A DNA stretch of 64,000 bases, from positions 186,001 to 250,000 of the forward strand of contig OZ242042.1 in the NCBI GenBank assembly GCA_965204905.1. Direction: 5' to 3'. This DNA is from Bin87 sp965204905. GTDB taxonomy: Bacteria > Chloroflexota > Dehalococcoidia > Lucifugimonadales > UBA3495. The first letter of the stretch is position 1. Each line of letters begins with the position of its first letter. Shown one piece after another: positions 1 to 8,519 of the stretch. Below the pieces are notes generated by a model. The model saw only the letters and a list, made by a program, of their open reading frames with translations. It was not told the origin of the DNA and made no database searches. The translations under genes were made by a program, and so were the position numbers.

Positions 1-4
1 CCCG

Positions 5-277
5 ATGACTGCCCGAAAGATAGAGCGCATCCCCGTCCGCGTCGCGCCCCGCGAAGTGTTCATCGCCGAGAAGTGGGCCATCGTTGAGAAGTACGAACAG
101 CGCTACGAAATGTCCAGCGAAGAGATGGCCGCCCTGGTTGACAACGACGCAATCGTGCCCACCATCGAGGTGATGACGTGGTATCTAGCCTACGACGGTC
201 TCAAATTCTACCTCGAAACGACCCCCACGACTGGAACTCCTGGGACAACTACCGAAACGTTCACGACCGCCGACTGA
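5..277 (+). CDS. Antitoxin-like small protein, possibly frameshifted
   Basis: Encodes 90 residues starting MTARKIERIPV. The first ~70 residues look like a short antitoxin-type protein: a basic start, then KYEQRYEMSSEEMAALV and an acidic segment ending near YDGLKFYLE. The last ~18 residues (TTPTTGTPGTTTE) are low-complexity and look out of frame. From about position 215 the +1 frame reads more naturally (NDPHDWNSWDNYRNVHDRR, then SEHPFVVSFLDSLRFETPDD) up to about 420, so an indel near 215 may have split one longer gene. Seen: two protein-like stretches in adjacent frames. Inferred: antitoxin role and frameshift. The gene lies at the window edge, so its upstream context is unknown. Confidence 0.45.
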   Translation: MTARKIERIPVRVAPREVFIAEKWAIVEKYEQRYEMSSEEMAALVDNDAIVPTIEVMTWYLAYDGLKFYLETTPTTGTPGTTTETFTTAD

Positions 278-421
278 GCGAGCATCCCTTCGTTGTCAGT
301 TTCCTCGACTCGCTGCGCTTTGAGACGCCTGACGACCGGTTATACCTTCTGAAGTCAAACCGACCCCTAGTCAAGGGACAATCCAACCAGCCGTTACCGA
401 TCCCAGCCGGCGCTAAATCGT

Positions 422-778
422 TCAAGCTTGCGCAATCGGTTCAAGCAGATCCAGCAACGCGCCGACGTCGTTCAACCCCTCGTCGATTTCCCCGGCGCTC
501 AGGTAGTCATCGTAAAAGTTGGCGTGCAGCGATTCGGCCACGTTGTAGAGACGCACGACGTCGCGGTTGCCGAGTTCCGACCGTAGGCGGCCAGCCGCAA
601 TAGAGAAATGCCGGTGGCGCTCGTGGTCCCAGTCGCGCCGTTCGGCGATGGCCTTCAGCATCAGGGCCGCGGCCCCCCAACCTTTTTCGGACGCTTGCCG
701 AAGGTCGCCGGCGTCCAGTTCAGTACGCGCCTGGGCTAACAGGCCCCGGCTATCGTCACGAAATTTCTGTGTGGCCAT
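422..778 (-). CDS. PaREP1/HEPN-like helical protein
   Basis: About 118 residues, nearly all helical, with LLAQARTELDAGDLRQASEK followed by GWGAAALMLKAIAE and a late LHANFYDDYLSAGEI segment. This layout (paired helices, an xQAxEKxxxAAxxxLKAxA stretch, a conserved N-F-Y late in the chain) resembles PaREP1/HEPN-like proteins, often partners in toxin-antitoxin pairs. The ATG at 778 (MATQKF) is preferred over the ATG at 859, because the extra 27 residues look like upstream DNA. It converges on the antitoxin-like gene at 5-277, so the two could be remnants of one module. Family call from pattern only. Confidence 0.55.
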   Translation of the reverse strand: MATQKFRDDSRGLLAQARTELDAGDLRQASEKGWGAAALMLKAIAERRDWDHERHRHFSIAAGRLRSELGNRDVVRLYNVAESLHANFYDDYLSAGEIDEGLNDVGALLDLLEPIAQA

Positions 779-859
779 CTGGCGCTCTAATCTAGGGATT
801 AATGGAGCGGTAAAAATCCCTGCACGTCCCGTCGGCGCTCCATACTTCGATTCTACCAC

Positions 860-1331
860 CCGCCGGCAGTCCGCGTCGCCGAAGCGCGCGTTTCACAACC
901 TATACCGACACCATAATGCCTCTTGACGCCACCATGGCGAACGTATATCCTAATACCATCTAGATAAAACACGTGTTTGCATCCCGAAAAAGAGAGGCAG
1001 GTTCAACCTTCGACGGCCAACCCCGTCAGTATAAAAATCGCAACCGATCCAGGTGGCAACCGTTGCTTAACGACCTAACGCCCCACCATCGATGCCGCAC
1101 TGGAATCACCGGGTCTGTCCGAGCCCGCGCGCAAGTGCGCCCTACGGCGCGCCGAGTACACGAAAAAGTAGGTTAAATAGTTGCGTAACCCCCGGCCGTG
1201 CGCTGACAACGAAGTGCGAACCTGCCTCTCGCCAACCAACCCAAGCCCAAAAGGAGAAAGCCCATCGAAATACCACACTAACCCCGTGCTATAATCGCCG
1301 CCGAATCTCATTACATCGGAGCATGGGCTGG
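860..1331. other. Intergenic region with palindrome and -10-like box
   Basis: No convincing gene. There is a perfect 12-bp palindrome AAACACGTGTTT at 967-978 and a TATAAT hexamer at 1290-1295, 36 bp before the next start codon, which could be the -10 of the downstream monooxygenase gene; no good -35 box is evident. ORFs crossing this stretch have shadow-type composition. Confidence 0.4.
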
Positions 1332-2501
1332 ATGATTAAGCGGTTTTCGGTTTTGTACGTCGGGCAGATCGACCTGGACAACGTGGGCGCGGACGGCACT
1401 CCCCCCGACCAGCGTCGCTACACCAACGAGCAGCTGGCGCAGGCTTACGACCACGCCCAGGCGCTGGCCCAGCACATGGACGAGCGCGGTTTCTACTGCA
1501 TGTGGATGGCCGAACACCACTTCCAGCACGAAGGCTACGAGTGCATCCCCAACCTGATCCTGATGGGCGTCCACCTGGCCGGGCAGACCAAGAACCTGAA
1601 ATTCGGTCAGGCGTTCAACATCATCCCCATGTGGCACCCCCTGCGCATCGCCGAGGACTTCGCCATGGCCGACATCCTCACCGGCGGCCGCATGATTTTC
1701 GGCGTGGGCCGGGGCTACCACTCGCGCGAGGTGGAGACCTTCGGCTCTCCGGTAATCGACAACGACGCCAACCGGGAGCTGTTCCTGGAGCAGATGGAGG
1801 TCATCCTCAAGGCGTTCAACGAGGAATCCTGGAGTCACCAGGGCAAGTATTACACCATCCCACCGACCGTGCCCTATCGCGGCTACGACCTGAAAGAGAT
1901 CACGATGGTACCGCGACCGGTCAGCCAGCCGGTGGAAATCTGGCAGCCCATCGCCAGCGGCCGCACGCTGAACTACATCGCCGAACGAGGCATCAAGGCC
2001 ATGGTGGCCCTCACCGGCGAACTCTACGCCGAGCAGATGATTACCCAGTATCATTCGGCCGCCGTGGGCGCTGGCCGGGACATCCCGCTGGGCGGCGACA
2101 TGGCCCTGGGCTTCGGCTTCTATATCGCTGGCAGCCGCGAGGAGGCCATCGAGAAGGTGCGCCCCTTCCACGACGAACGCTACAAGTGGTTCGCGCCCTT
2201 CGGGTTCGTCCGCTACACCGACGAGCAGGGCCGGCCCTGGGGTACGCCCGGCGCGCCCACGCGGGTTCCGCGCATCGAGGACGGTGTTGACCAGAAGGCA
2301 TGGTTCTGCGGCAACCCCGGCGACTTCATAGACTTCCTGCACGACATCGAAACCAAGTACCCCGGCCTGGAAGACATCGTGCTCCAATGGCCCGAAGGGA
2401 TGCCTTGGGATGAGTTCAAAGAGCAGTTGTCCATTTTCTCTGCTGAGGTGATGCCCGCGTTTGCCGGGCGTGCATCGGCGTTGGTAGCCGGCGATGATTA
2501 G
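1332..2501 (+). CDS. LLM-class flavin-dependent monooxygenase
   Basis: About 389 residues of a luciferase-like (bacterial luciferase/F420 reductase fold) enzyme, which would use reduced flavin and O2 to oxidise small organic substrates in the cytoplasm. Landmarks are GFYCMWMAEHHFQHEG near residue 55 (the typical WxxEHH active-site stretch), PMWHPLRIAEDFAMADIL near 110, and GGRMIFGVGRGYHSREVE near 130. The frame extends upstream to 1092, but that extension is unconvincing. GGAG at 1318-1321 lies 10 nt before the ATG at 1332, while the ATG at 1323 is too close to it. This is one of four LLM paralogues in the window; the substrate is unknown. Confidence 0.88.
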   Translation: MIKRFSVLYVGQIDLDNVGADGTPPDQRRYTNEQLAQAYDHAQALAQHMDERGFYCMWMAEHHFQHEGYECIPNLILMGVHLAGQTKNLKFGQAFNIIPMWHPLRIAEDFAMADILTGGRMIFGVGRGYHSREVETFGSPVIDNDANRELFLEQMEVILKAFNEESWSHQGKYYTIPPTVPYRGYDLKEITMVPRPVSQPVEIWQPIASGRTLNYIAERGIKAMVALTGELYAEQMITQYHSAAVGAGRDIPLGGDMALGFGFYIAGSREEAIEKVRPFHDERYKWFAPFGFVRYTDEQGRPWGTPGAPTRVPRIEDGVDQKAWFCGNPGDFIDFLHDIETKYPGLEDIVLQWPEGMPWDEFKEQLSIFSAEVMPAFAGRASALVAGDD

Positions 2502-2533
2502 TCCAGCCGCACGTCCTGGAGCGGAGTAGCCGG

Positions 2534-3829
2534 TTGGCTAACGCTGAGCATATTGCCATCGCCAAGGGGCGCACCTTTGCCATCGCGCGGTGGCGCGCCC
2601 GGCACTTCATGGAACGGGCGCACCTGGACCTGTCGGGCGCGTACCTCAGTCGCATCCGGATGCCGGGCGTAGATCTCTCCTACGACAACCTGGACCAGAT
2701 CGACCTCACTTCCGCAGACCTGCGCCGTGGAGTCTTCAACGGGGCGCGAATGCGCCAGGCATACCTCACGCGCTGCAACCTGAACCGGGCCAGCTTTGAA
2801 GACTCCCAGGCGTCGGGCGCGGTTTTCACTCGTTCCGACCTCAGCGGCAGCAACCTCAACAACGCCGACCTGCGAGGAGCCGACTTGTCCAATTGCGACA
2901 TCGCCTTCTCCACGCTGGTGGGCGCAAACCTCTCCGGCGCGGACCTTACCGAAGCCGACCTGACCATGTCGGACCTTACCGATGCCAACTTGAGCGGGGC
3001 CCGCCTCAACGCGGCCTGCCTGGACGTCGCCAACCTGACCCGCTGCGACCTGCGGCGCACCTCACTGGTGCGTACCCGCCTGGACCGCACCATACTGGAA
3101 GACGGCGTAGTGGACATGACCCTGTTCGCGGACTGTGACTTGAGCGCAACCCTGGGACTGGGAACCCTGCGCCATGAGGGCCCCAGCATGGTGGGAGCCG
3201 ATACGCTGGCCCGGTCGGGTGGCGGATTGCCGGAGATTTTCATGCGTTCGGCAGGCGTACCCCCGGATTTCATCAACGGTCATGCGCTGCTGTTCCAACA
3301 GGGCACGCCCCACCGGAGGATTCTACTGATTGGCTCCGTTGTCGATGCCACCATCGTGTTCTGGCTGGAGTACGAGTTGAGGCAGCAGGGGATGCAGTGC
3401 TGGAGCCTGTTGGCCGACGATGAGGAAACGGTTTACAACTCGCAGGTCATCCCGCCCATGAGCCGGTTTCGTGATTACGACCGGGTGGCCTTGTTGTGCT
3501 CCCGGGATGCCCTGGAGAGTTCCGCGTGCTGGCGCCTTTACCGGGAGATTATGCAGCGCCAGACCGACTCATCGGCCCGACGGGTGTACGTGGCTGCGGT
3601 CGAGCTGGACGACTGCCTGGGACAGCCGCCGGCCGCTGACGATGAACCGTTCCAACGACTGCACGAGGGACCCACGGCGCGCTTGAGGCCCCGCAAGGAT
3701 CGGAAGGGCGCTTATCGGCGAGATATACCCGGCGTGCTGGCGACATTGACCGCAGAAGCGAAAGTCGCAGCAGAGCCGTGGCCCGACGCGCCGCCTGATT
3801 TTCAACAGCCTAGTGCGGGTGCTGGCTAA
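2534..3829 (+). CDS. Pentapeptide-repeat protein with TIR-like C-terminus
   Basis: 431 residues from a TTG start. Residues ~30-205 are pentapeptide repeats of the A(D/N)Lxx type (ADLRGADLSNCD, GANLSGADLTEADL), which form a right-handed beta-helix. Residues ~260-350 resemble a TIR domain: RRILLIG as the first strand, a helix leading to GMQCWSLL, then DRVALLCSRDALESSACW followed by RLYRE, which matches the LLxxSxxxxxSxWxxxE pattern carrying the TIR NADase glutamate. The usual first-strand FISYS motif is degenerate. TIR domains often hydrolyse NAD in signalling or defence; this role is inferred. Its end overlaps the convergent gene at 3810 by 20 bp. Confidence 0.75.
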   Translation: MANAEHIAIAKGRTFAIARWRARHFMERAHLDLSGAYLSRIRMPGVDLSYDNLDQIDLTSADLRRGVFNGARMRQAYLTRCNLNRASFEDSQASGAVFTRSDLSGSNLNNADLRGADLSNCDIAFSTLVGANLSGADLTEADLTMSDLTDANLSGARLNAACLDVANLTRCDLRRTSLVRTRLDRTILEDGVVDMTLFADCDLSATLGLGTLRHEGPSMVGADTLARSGGGLPEIFMRSAGVPPDFINGHALLFQQGTPHRRILLIGSVVDATIVFWLEYELRQQGMQCWSLLADDEETVYNSQVIPPMSRFRDYDRVALLCSRDALESSACWRLYREIMQRQTDSSARRVYVAAVELDDCLGQPPAADDEPFQRLHEGPTARLRPRKDRKGAYRRDIPGVLATLTAEAKVAAEPWPDAPPDFQQPSAGAG

Positions 3830-4193
3830 AGTCCCAACCCGCCGGCGCATACTCGATCTCAACGTCGCTGCCCAGCATCAGGCAGGCTTCCCCCCACTGC
3901 TCGGCGGCATCGGCGTCCCAACCGGAAGGGTCATCGGCCGGCTTGAGGCGGATGCCGTCCTCGCCCCCGTAAATCAGCATGATCACGCCCTCGCCGGAAT
4001 CCTCGGAAAGCGCGGCCATGGCCGGACAGGGCGCGCCGTTCTCCCATCCGGTTACATCGCACCACACGTCGTTGCCCATGGGATCCGGCGCAACGATACG
4101 CAGCGCCGGTCGCGGGTCAGTGAGCAGGTCAAAAACCCGGTTGAGATCCATGGGACTGTTGCCGTCGGCAACCACTTCAACTTCGTAAAGCAT
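3810..4193 (-). CDS. Hypothetical acidic protein
   Basis: 127 residues, acidic, starting MLYEVEVVADGNSPMDLNRV and ending with aromatic/His-rich WDFSQHPH. It contains a GNDVWCDVTGWENG stretch and an LIYGGEDGIRL stretch, suggesting a small alpha/beta fold. No family recognised. It is convergent with, and overlaps by 20 bp, the pentapeptide-TIR gene. Composition fits real coding DNA rather than a shadow. Confidence 0.6.
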   Translation of the reverse strand: MLYEVEVVADGNSPMDLNRVFDLLTDPRPALRIVAPDPMGNDVWCDVTGWENGAPCPAMAALSEDSGEGVIMLIYGGEDGIRLKPADDPSGWDADAAEQWGEACLMLGSDVEIEYAPAGWDFSQHPH

Positions 4194-4267
4194 GGCGGGC
4201 GCTTACAGTAGAGAAGAACGTTGGCGGGATGTTGACCGGGGTATAATGGCGGGCGGGGCAAGCCCAC

Positions 4268-4504
4268 ATGAGAGAGGTCCTGTATTTCCTGTTAGAGCGG
4301 GGCAACTCGCCCTTGACCACGGAGGTGGTTTTGCTGGTTATCGTTTGGATGCTTGCGCCACGGTTAGTGGACATCGCAAGCCAGGCACTTGACGACGATC
4401 TACCCTTCCGCCGTATCGCCGGGTATGTCAACCAGGCATTACGCCTTGGGCTACCCGTAGCTATCCTGATTTGGGTCCTGTCAATCCTGCTCCGTTATCT
4501 GTGA
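4268..4504 (+). CDS. Small two-helix membrane protein
   Basis: 78 residues with two predicted membrane helices: TEVVLLVIVWMLAPRLV near residues 18-34 and LGLPVAILIWVLSILL near 59-75, separated by a charged loop. A TATAAT hexamer lies 20-25 bp upstream (about 4243), so it may have its own promoter. No family recognised. It ends one base before the convergent membrane-protein gene at 4506. Confidence 0.5.
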   Translation: MREVLYFLLERGNSPLTTEVVLLVIVWMLAPRLVDIASQALDDDLPFRRIAGYVNQALRLGLPVAILIWVLSILLRYL

Positions 4505-4505
4505 G

Positions 4506-4859
4506 TTAGCTGCTTATGGCATCGCGGCGTCGGTTGCGCCACCACTCGATTCCCCCCTTGAGGACAGCCCACAATCGCCAGCAGGTGACGACGCTCCAAG
4601 CCGCAATGCCCACCACGAAGACAATGACGGCAGCGCCGGCGACGTAAAGATGCTCAGTGTAGGCGCCCCAATAGGCAATCCCGAATGAACCAAGCAACAT
4701 GACGCCTATGACGTAGAAGGCTCGCTCGCCGGTTAGGGACAGCGGCTCAATTACTTCCAACAACTCCACAAACCAACGAGTATCTTTCGTCGGCAGGCTA
4801 TCTCCCGCCGCCGGGCTGTCGGCCAAAGTGGGGCCGCTATGTGCGTTGCGCCTGGCCAT
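4506..4859 (-). CDS. Two-TM membrane protein, hypothetical
   Basis: About 117 residues. An N-terminal polar stretch precedes two membrane helices (FYVIGVMLLGSFGIAYWGA and LYVAGAAVIVFVVGIAAW), then a basic tail IEWWRNRRRDA that fits a cytosolic C-terminus. The ATG at 4859 has GGGAG six nt upstream, which favours it over the ATG at 4904. No family recognised. The 3' end abuts the small membrane gene at 4268-4504. Confidence 0.55.
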   Translation of the reverse strand: MARRNAHSGPTLADSPAAGDSLPTKDTRWFVELLEVIEPLSLTGERAFYVIGVMLLGSFGIAYWGAYTEHLYVAGAAVIVFVVGIAAWSVVTCWRLWAVLKGGIEWWRNRRRDAISS

Positions 4860-4965
4860 GATACGCTCCCGATTCGCAATCGCTTCCTGCCTAGATAATA
4901 GCATATTTGCCGACCGCCGCCCGGTGCTACAATGGCTGCATCATCGCACGAAGGAACGCTGATTT

Positions 4966-7626
4966 ATGGCTGGCATCGCTTTTGAGAAACACACCCTGCC
5001 CAATGGTCTCGATGTAATCCTGCATCAGGACCGTTCCATTCCCGTAGCGGCGGTCAACGTCTGGTATCACGTGGGATCCAAGGACGAAGAGGTTGGACGC
5101 ACCGGGTTTGCCCACCTCTTCGAGCACATCATGTTCCGCGGCACCCGGCACCACAAGGCCAGCCACTTCGAGCCGTTGCAGAAGATTGGCGCGACGCTCA
5201 ACGGTTCCACCACCGGCGACCGCACCAACTACTGGGAGGACGTGCCGTCCAACTACCTGGAGCTGGCCCTGTGGCTGGAGGCCGACCGCATGGGCTTCCT
5301 GCTGGACGCCCTGGACCAGGAAGGCTTCGACACGGAGCGCGACGTGGTCAAAAACGAGCGCCGGCAGAGCTACGAAAACCGCCCCTACGGCATGGCCCAG
5401 TGGCACATCCAGCAATCCCTGTTCCCGCTGCCGCACCCCTACCACTGGATGACCATCGGCTCCCAGGAGGACCTGGACGCCGCCAGCCTGGACGACGTGA
5501 AGGACTTCTTCCGCCGCTACTACTCTCCGTCCAACGCCAGCCTGGCCATCGCCGGCGACATCGACACCGCCGAGGCGCTGGACCTGGCCCAGCGTTACTT
5601 CGCAGACCTCGACCCCGGACCGGCGGTGCGACGCATCGGGCGGGCCGACTCCCCGCTGGCCGGCCGGGTTGATCTGGAGATGACCGACCGGGTGACGCTC
5701 CCGCGCCAGTATTCCGTGTGGCTCGCTCCGGCCAACCTGTCGGGAAACGACGATGCCAGCGACATCCTGCGGGCCATCCTGTCCGACGGCCACAGCAGCC
5801 GCATGTACCGCTCGCTGGTGTACGAAAAGCAAATCGCCCAGTCGGCATCGGTGAGCTACTACGCCGCCGAGATTGCCGGTCAGTTCCGCATGGAGTTGAC
5901 CCCCGCCGAGGGCCACACGTTGGAAGAGGTGGAGGAGGCCGCCGAAGAGGTGCTTGCCAGCATCGCCACTGATCCGCCCACCGATGAGGAATTCGAGCGG
6001 GCCATCAACCGCATCGAGATGCAGCACTACCGCACCCTATCCCGCGTCGGTGGATTCGGCGGGCGCGCCGACGCCCTCAACTACTTCAACACCTTCACCG
6101 GCGACCCCGACCGCCTCAACACGGTGATGGACGACTACCGCAAGGTAACTCGCGAGGACGTGCTGCGGGTCCACCAACACATCTTCAGCGGCGGCCGGGT
6201 GCGGATGCGGGTGTACCCTGAGCGACCGCTAACCACCGCGACGCTGTCCATTGACCGCACCAGGCAGCCCGACGGCGGTCCGACCCCGTCCTTCGCGCCG
6301 CCGACCCCGCAGCGTGGACGCCTGGGCAACGGTATGGAGGTCATCGTCGCCCGCAAGTCCGGTTTGCCGCTGGTGTCCTTCGCGCTGATGGCCCGGGCCG
6401 GGGCGACCGGAGATCCGGCCGGTCTGCCGGGGCTTTCGTCGTTCACGGCGGCAATGATGGACGAAGGTACGACCAACCGCAGCAGCCAGGAAATCTCCGC
6501 CGCTTTCGAGCACATCGGCTCGCGGCTGGGCGCAGAGGCCCGCAAGGAACTCACGCTGTTGACCGCCGAGACCCTGGGCCGACACTGGCAACACGCGCTG
6601 GGCTTGGCCGCCGACGTCGCCCGCAACGCCAACTTCCCTGAGCATGAGCTGGAGCGCGTGCGCCGCGAACGCCTCACCGACCTGCGCCGGGCCAAAGACG
6701 ACGCGGGATTCCTCGCCGACTCCAACTTCGGCGCGCTGGTATTCGGCTCCGGATCGCCCTACGCCCATTCCAACCTGGGCAACGAGGCGACGGTGTCCGC
6801 CGTGCCGCGCGCCGAATTGGTGGCGAGGCACGGTGAGTCGCTGCGACCCGACCGTCTCTGCCTGCTGGTGGCCGGCGACGTTTCCCTGCACGATGCGGTG
6901 GCCGCCGCCGAGGAGCATTTTGGGGACTGGGCCGCGCCATCTGAGCCGACAGCCGGTATCGACTCCGGCGACGTGTCGGACAACGGCGACGGCCCCCGCA
7001 TCTACCTGATCGACAAGCCCGGCGCGGCGCAGTCGGTGATACGAGCCGGGATGCCCCTGGTCGAGCGCAGCCACGCCGACCACATGGCGCTGTCGGTGCT
7101 GAACTACGCCTTTGGAGGGCAGTTCTCGGCCCGCCTCAACCAAAACCTCCGGCAGGACAAGGGATATTCCTACGGCTACAACTCAGGGATTTCGTGGTAC
7201 AACGCACCGTCCCTATTGTCGGCCGGCGGCAGCGTGCAAACCGCCGTCACCCGAGAGGCGGTGGTCGAGACCCTGAGGGAGTTCGCCCACATCAGCGGCG
7301 AGCGGCCCCTAACCGAAGACGAACTGAACAACGCGCAGAACGGTTTGCGCCTGGGCTACCCGTCCGGATTCGAGCGTCCCGCCCAACTGCTCGGCCAACT
7401 GGTAACGCTGGCTCAATTCAACCTGCCCGACGACTACTTCCGCACCTTCGAGGACAGGTTGGCCGGCGTCACCCTCTCCGACACCCACCGCGTCGGCGCT
7501 GAGTACCTGGCCCCGAACCGCCTAACCATCCTGGTAGTAGGCGACCGCAACCAAGTGGAGGAACCCCTGCGCGAGCTGGGCCACGCCCTAACGGTGCTGG
7601 ACACGGAGGGCGCGGAGGTGAGATAA
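4966..7626 (+). CDS. M16 family zinc peptidase, double domain
   Basis: 886 residues: two tandem M16 (pitrilysin/insulinase-type) halves in one chain. The catalytic half carries the inverted zinc motif HLFEH (H50, E53, H54) and the downstream ERDVVKNERRQSYE stretch supplying the distal Glu ligand. The second half begins near residue 445 (QRGRLGNGMEVIVARKSGLP) and lacks HxxEH, as is usual for the non-catalytic half. The conserved C-terminal-half motif GGQFSARLNQNLRQDKGYSY is present. No signal peptide is visible. Many bacteria encode the halves as separate genes; here they are fused. Expected to degrade peptides. Confidence 0.93.
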   Translation: MAGIAFEKHTLPNGLDVILHQDRSIPVAAVNVWYHVGSKDEEVGRTGFAHLFEHIMFRGTRHHKASHFEPLQKIGATLNGSTTGDRTNYWEDVPSNYLELALWLEADRMGFLLDALDQEGFDTERDVVKNERRQSYENRPYGMAQWHIQQSLFPLPHPYHWMTIGSQEDLDAASLDDVKDFFRRYYSPSNASLAIAGDIDTAEALDLAQRYFADLDPGPAVRRIGRADSPLAGRVDLEMTDRVTLPRQYSVWLAPANLSGNDDASDILRAILSDGHSSRMYRSLVYEKQIAQSASVSYYAAEIAGQFRMELTPAEGHTLEEVEEAAEEVLASIATDPPTDEEFERAINRIEMQHYRTLSRVGGFGGRADALNYFNTFTGDPDRLNTVMDDYRKVTREDVLRVHQHIFSGGRVRMRVYPERPLTTATLSIDRTRQPDGGPTPSFAPPTPQRGRLGNGMEVIVARKSGLPLVSFALMARAGATGDPAGLPGLSSFTAAMMDEGTTNRSSQEISAAFEHIGSRLGAEARKELTLLTAETLGRHWQHALGLAADVARNANFPEHELERVRRERLTDLRRAKDDAGFLADSNFGALVFGSGSPYAHSNLGNEATVSAVPRAELVARHGESLRPDRLCLLVAGDVSLHDAVAAAEEHFGDWAAPSEPTAGIDSGDVSDNGDGPRIYLIDKPGAAQSVIRAGMPLVERSHADHMALSVLNYAFGGQFSARLNQNLRQDKGYSYGYNSGISWYNAPSLLSAGGSVQTAVTREAVVETLREFAHISGERPLTEDELNNAQNGLRLGYPSGFERPAQLLGQLVTLAQFNLPDDYFRTFEDRLAGVTLSDTHRVGAEYLAPNRLTILVVGDRNQVEEPLRELGHALTVLDTEGAEVR

Positions 7627-7656
7627 AATAGAATTTGTTCAGAGACCGTAACACCG

Positions 7657-8385
7657 TCACCCCAAAGCTCCCCGCTGCGCCCCGAATAGCGTCTCCATCC
7701 CCCGCGCCGCCAACGCCAACGCCTCCCCTACGCGCTGACGTGGAAACGGCTCGCCCTCAGCGGTGGCCTGGATCTCCACCAGGTCGCCGGCGTCGGTCAT
7801 CACGATGTTGAAATCGGCGTCGGCGGTGGAGTCCTCCGCGTAGTCCAGGTCCAGCAGCAATTCCCCGTCTTTCAGGCCAACACTGACGGCGGCCACGGCG
7901 CACCGCAGGGGAACGCGCTCCAGCTTTCCGGCATCCACCAACCCCTGCAACGCCAGATGCAAGGCCACGTATGCCCCGGTGATGGCGGCGGTGCGCGTCC
8001 CGCCGTCGGCCTGTAGCACGTCGCAGTCCAGGTAGATGGCCCGCTCACCCAACGCCGGCAGATCCGCGGCGGCCCGCAGGGAGCGTCCGATGAGCCGCTG
8101 GATTTCCTGGGACCGGCTGGCGGTGCGCCCTGAATCCCGGTCCCGCCGACGGCGCGAGGATGTGGCCCGGGGCAGCATGTCGTACTCGGCGGTGACCCAT
8201 CCGCTGCCGCGCCCACGCATCCAGCGTGGCACTTCTTCCTCCACCGACGCGGCGCACAGCACTGCGGTATCGCCCATCTCGATCATGGCGGAGCCTTCGG
8301 CAAATGGCTGGCAGCCGGCGGTGATGCGGACCGGGCGCAGTTGGTCAAGCGCGCGTCCGTCGTGGCGAATGATGGAATTGCTCAT
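7657..8385 (-). CDS. rph: Ribonuclease PH
   Basis: 242 residues, the usual size. A phosphorolytic 3'-5' exoribonuclease that trims tRNA precursors as a hexamer of dimers. Visible family motifs: RHDGRALDQLRPVRI at the N-terminus, GDTAVLCAASVEE, the arginine-rich SSRRRRDRDSGRTASRSQEI loop, the active-site stretch CDVLQADGGTRTAAITGAYV, and LLDLDYAEDSTADADFN with the metal-binding Asp residues. The ATG at 8385 (MSNSIIRHDG) has GAGGA 10 nt upstream; the longer frame to 8484 is not needed. Convergent with the M16 peptidase gene. Confidence 0.95.
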   Translation of the reverse strand: MSNSIIRHDGRALDQLRPVRITAGCQPFAEGSAMIEMGDTAVLCAASVEEEVPRWMRGRGSGWVTAEYDMLPRATSSRRRRDRDSGRTASRSQEIQRLIGRSLRAAADLPALGERAIYLDCDVLQADGGTRTAAITGAYVALHLALQGLVDAGKLERVPLRCAVAAVSVGLKDGELLLDLDYAEDSTADADFNIVMTDAGDLVEIQATAEGEPFPRQRVGEALALAARGMETLFGAQRGALG

Positions 8386-8519
8386 GTTGGCAGCGTCCTC
8401 AACAGTGATGCAGACAGTGTAACCGACGTTTGACACCGCCGCAGGGCCGCCCGATAATGCGGACACTCCCCGCCGGCGACTCACCCACGCATTGCCGTCG
8501 CCGGCGGCAACGGACTGCC

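Noticed and set aside
1092..1331. N-terminal extension of the LLM gene
   Set aside because: Composition is Arg/Pro-rich and unrelated to LLM proteins. A ribosome site precedes the ATG at 1332.
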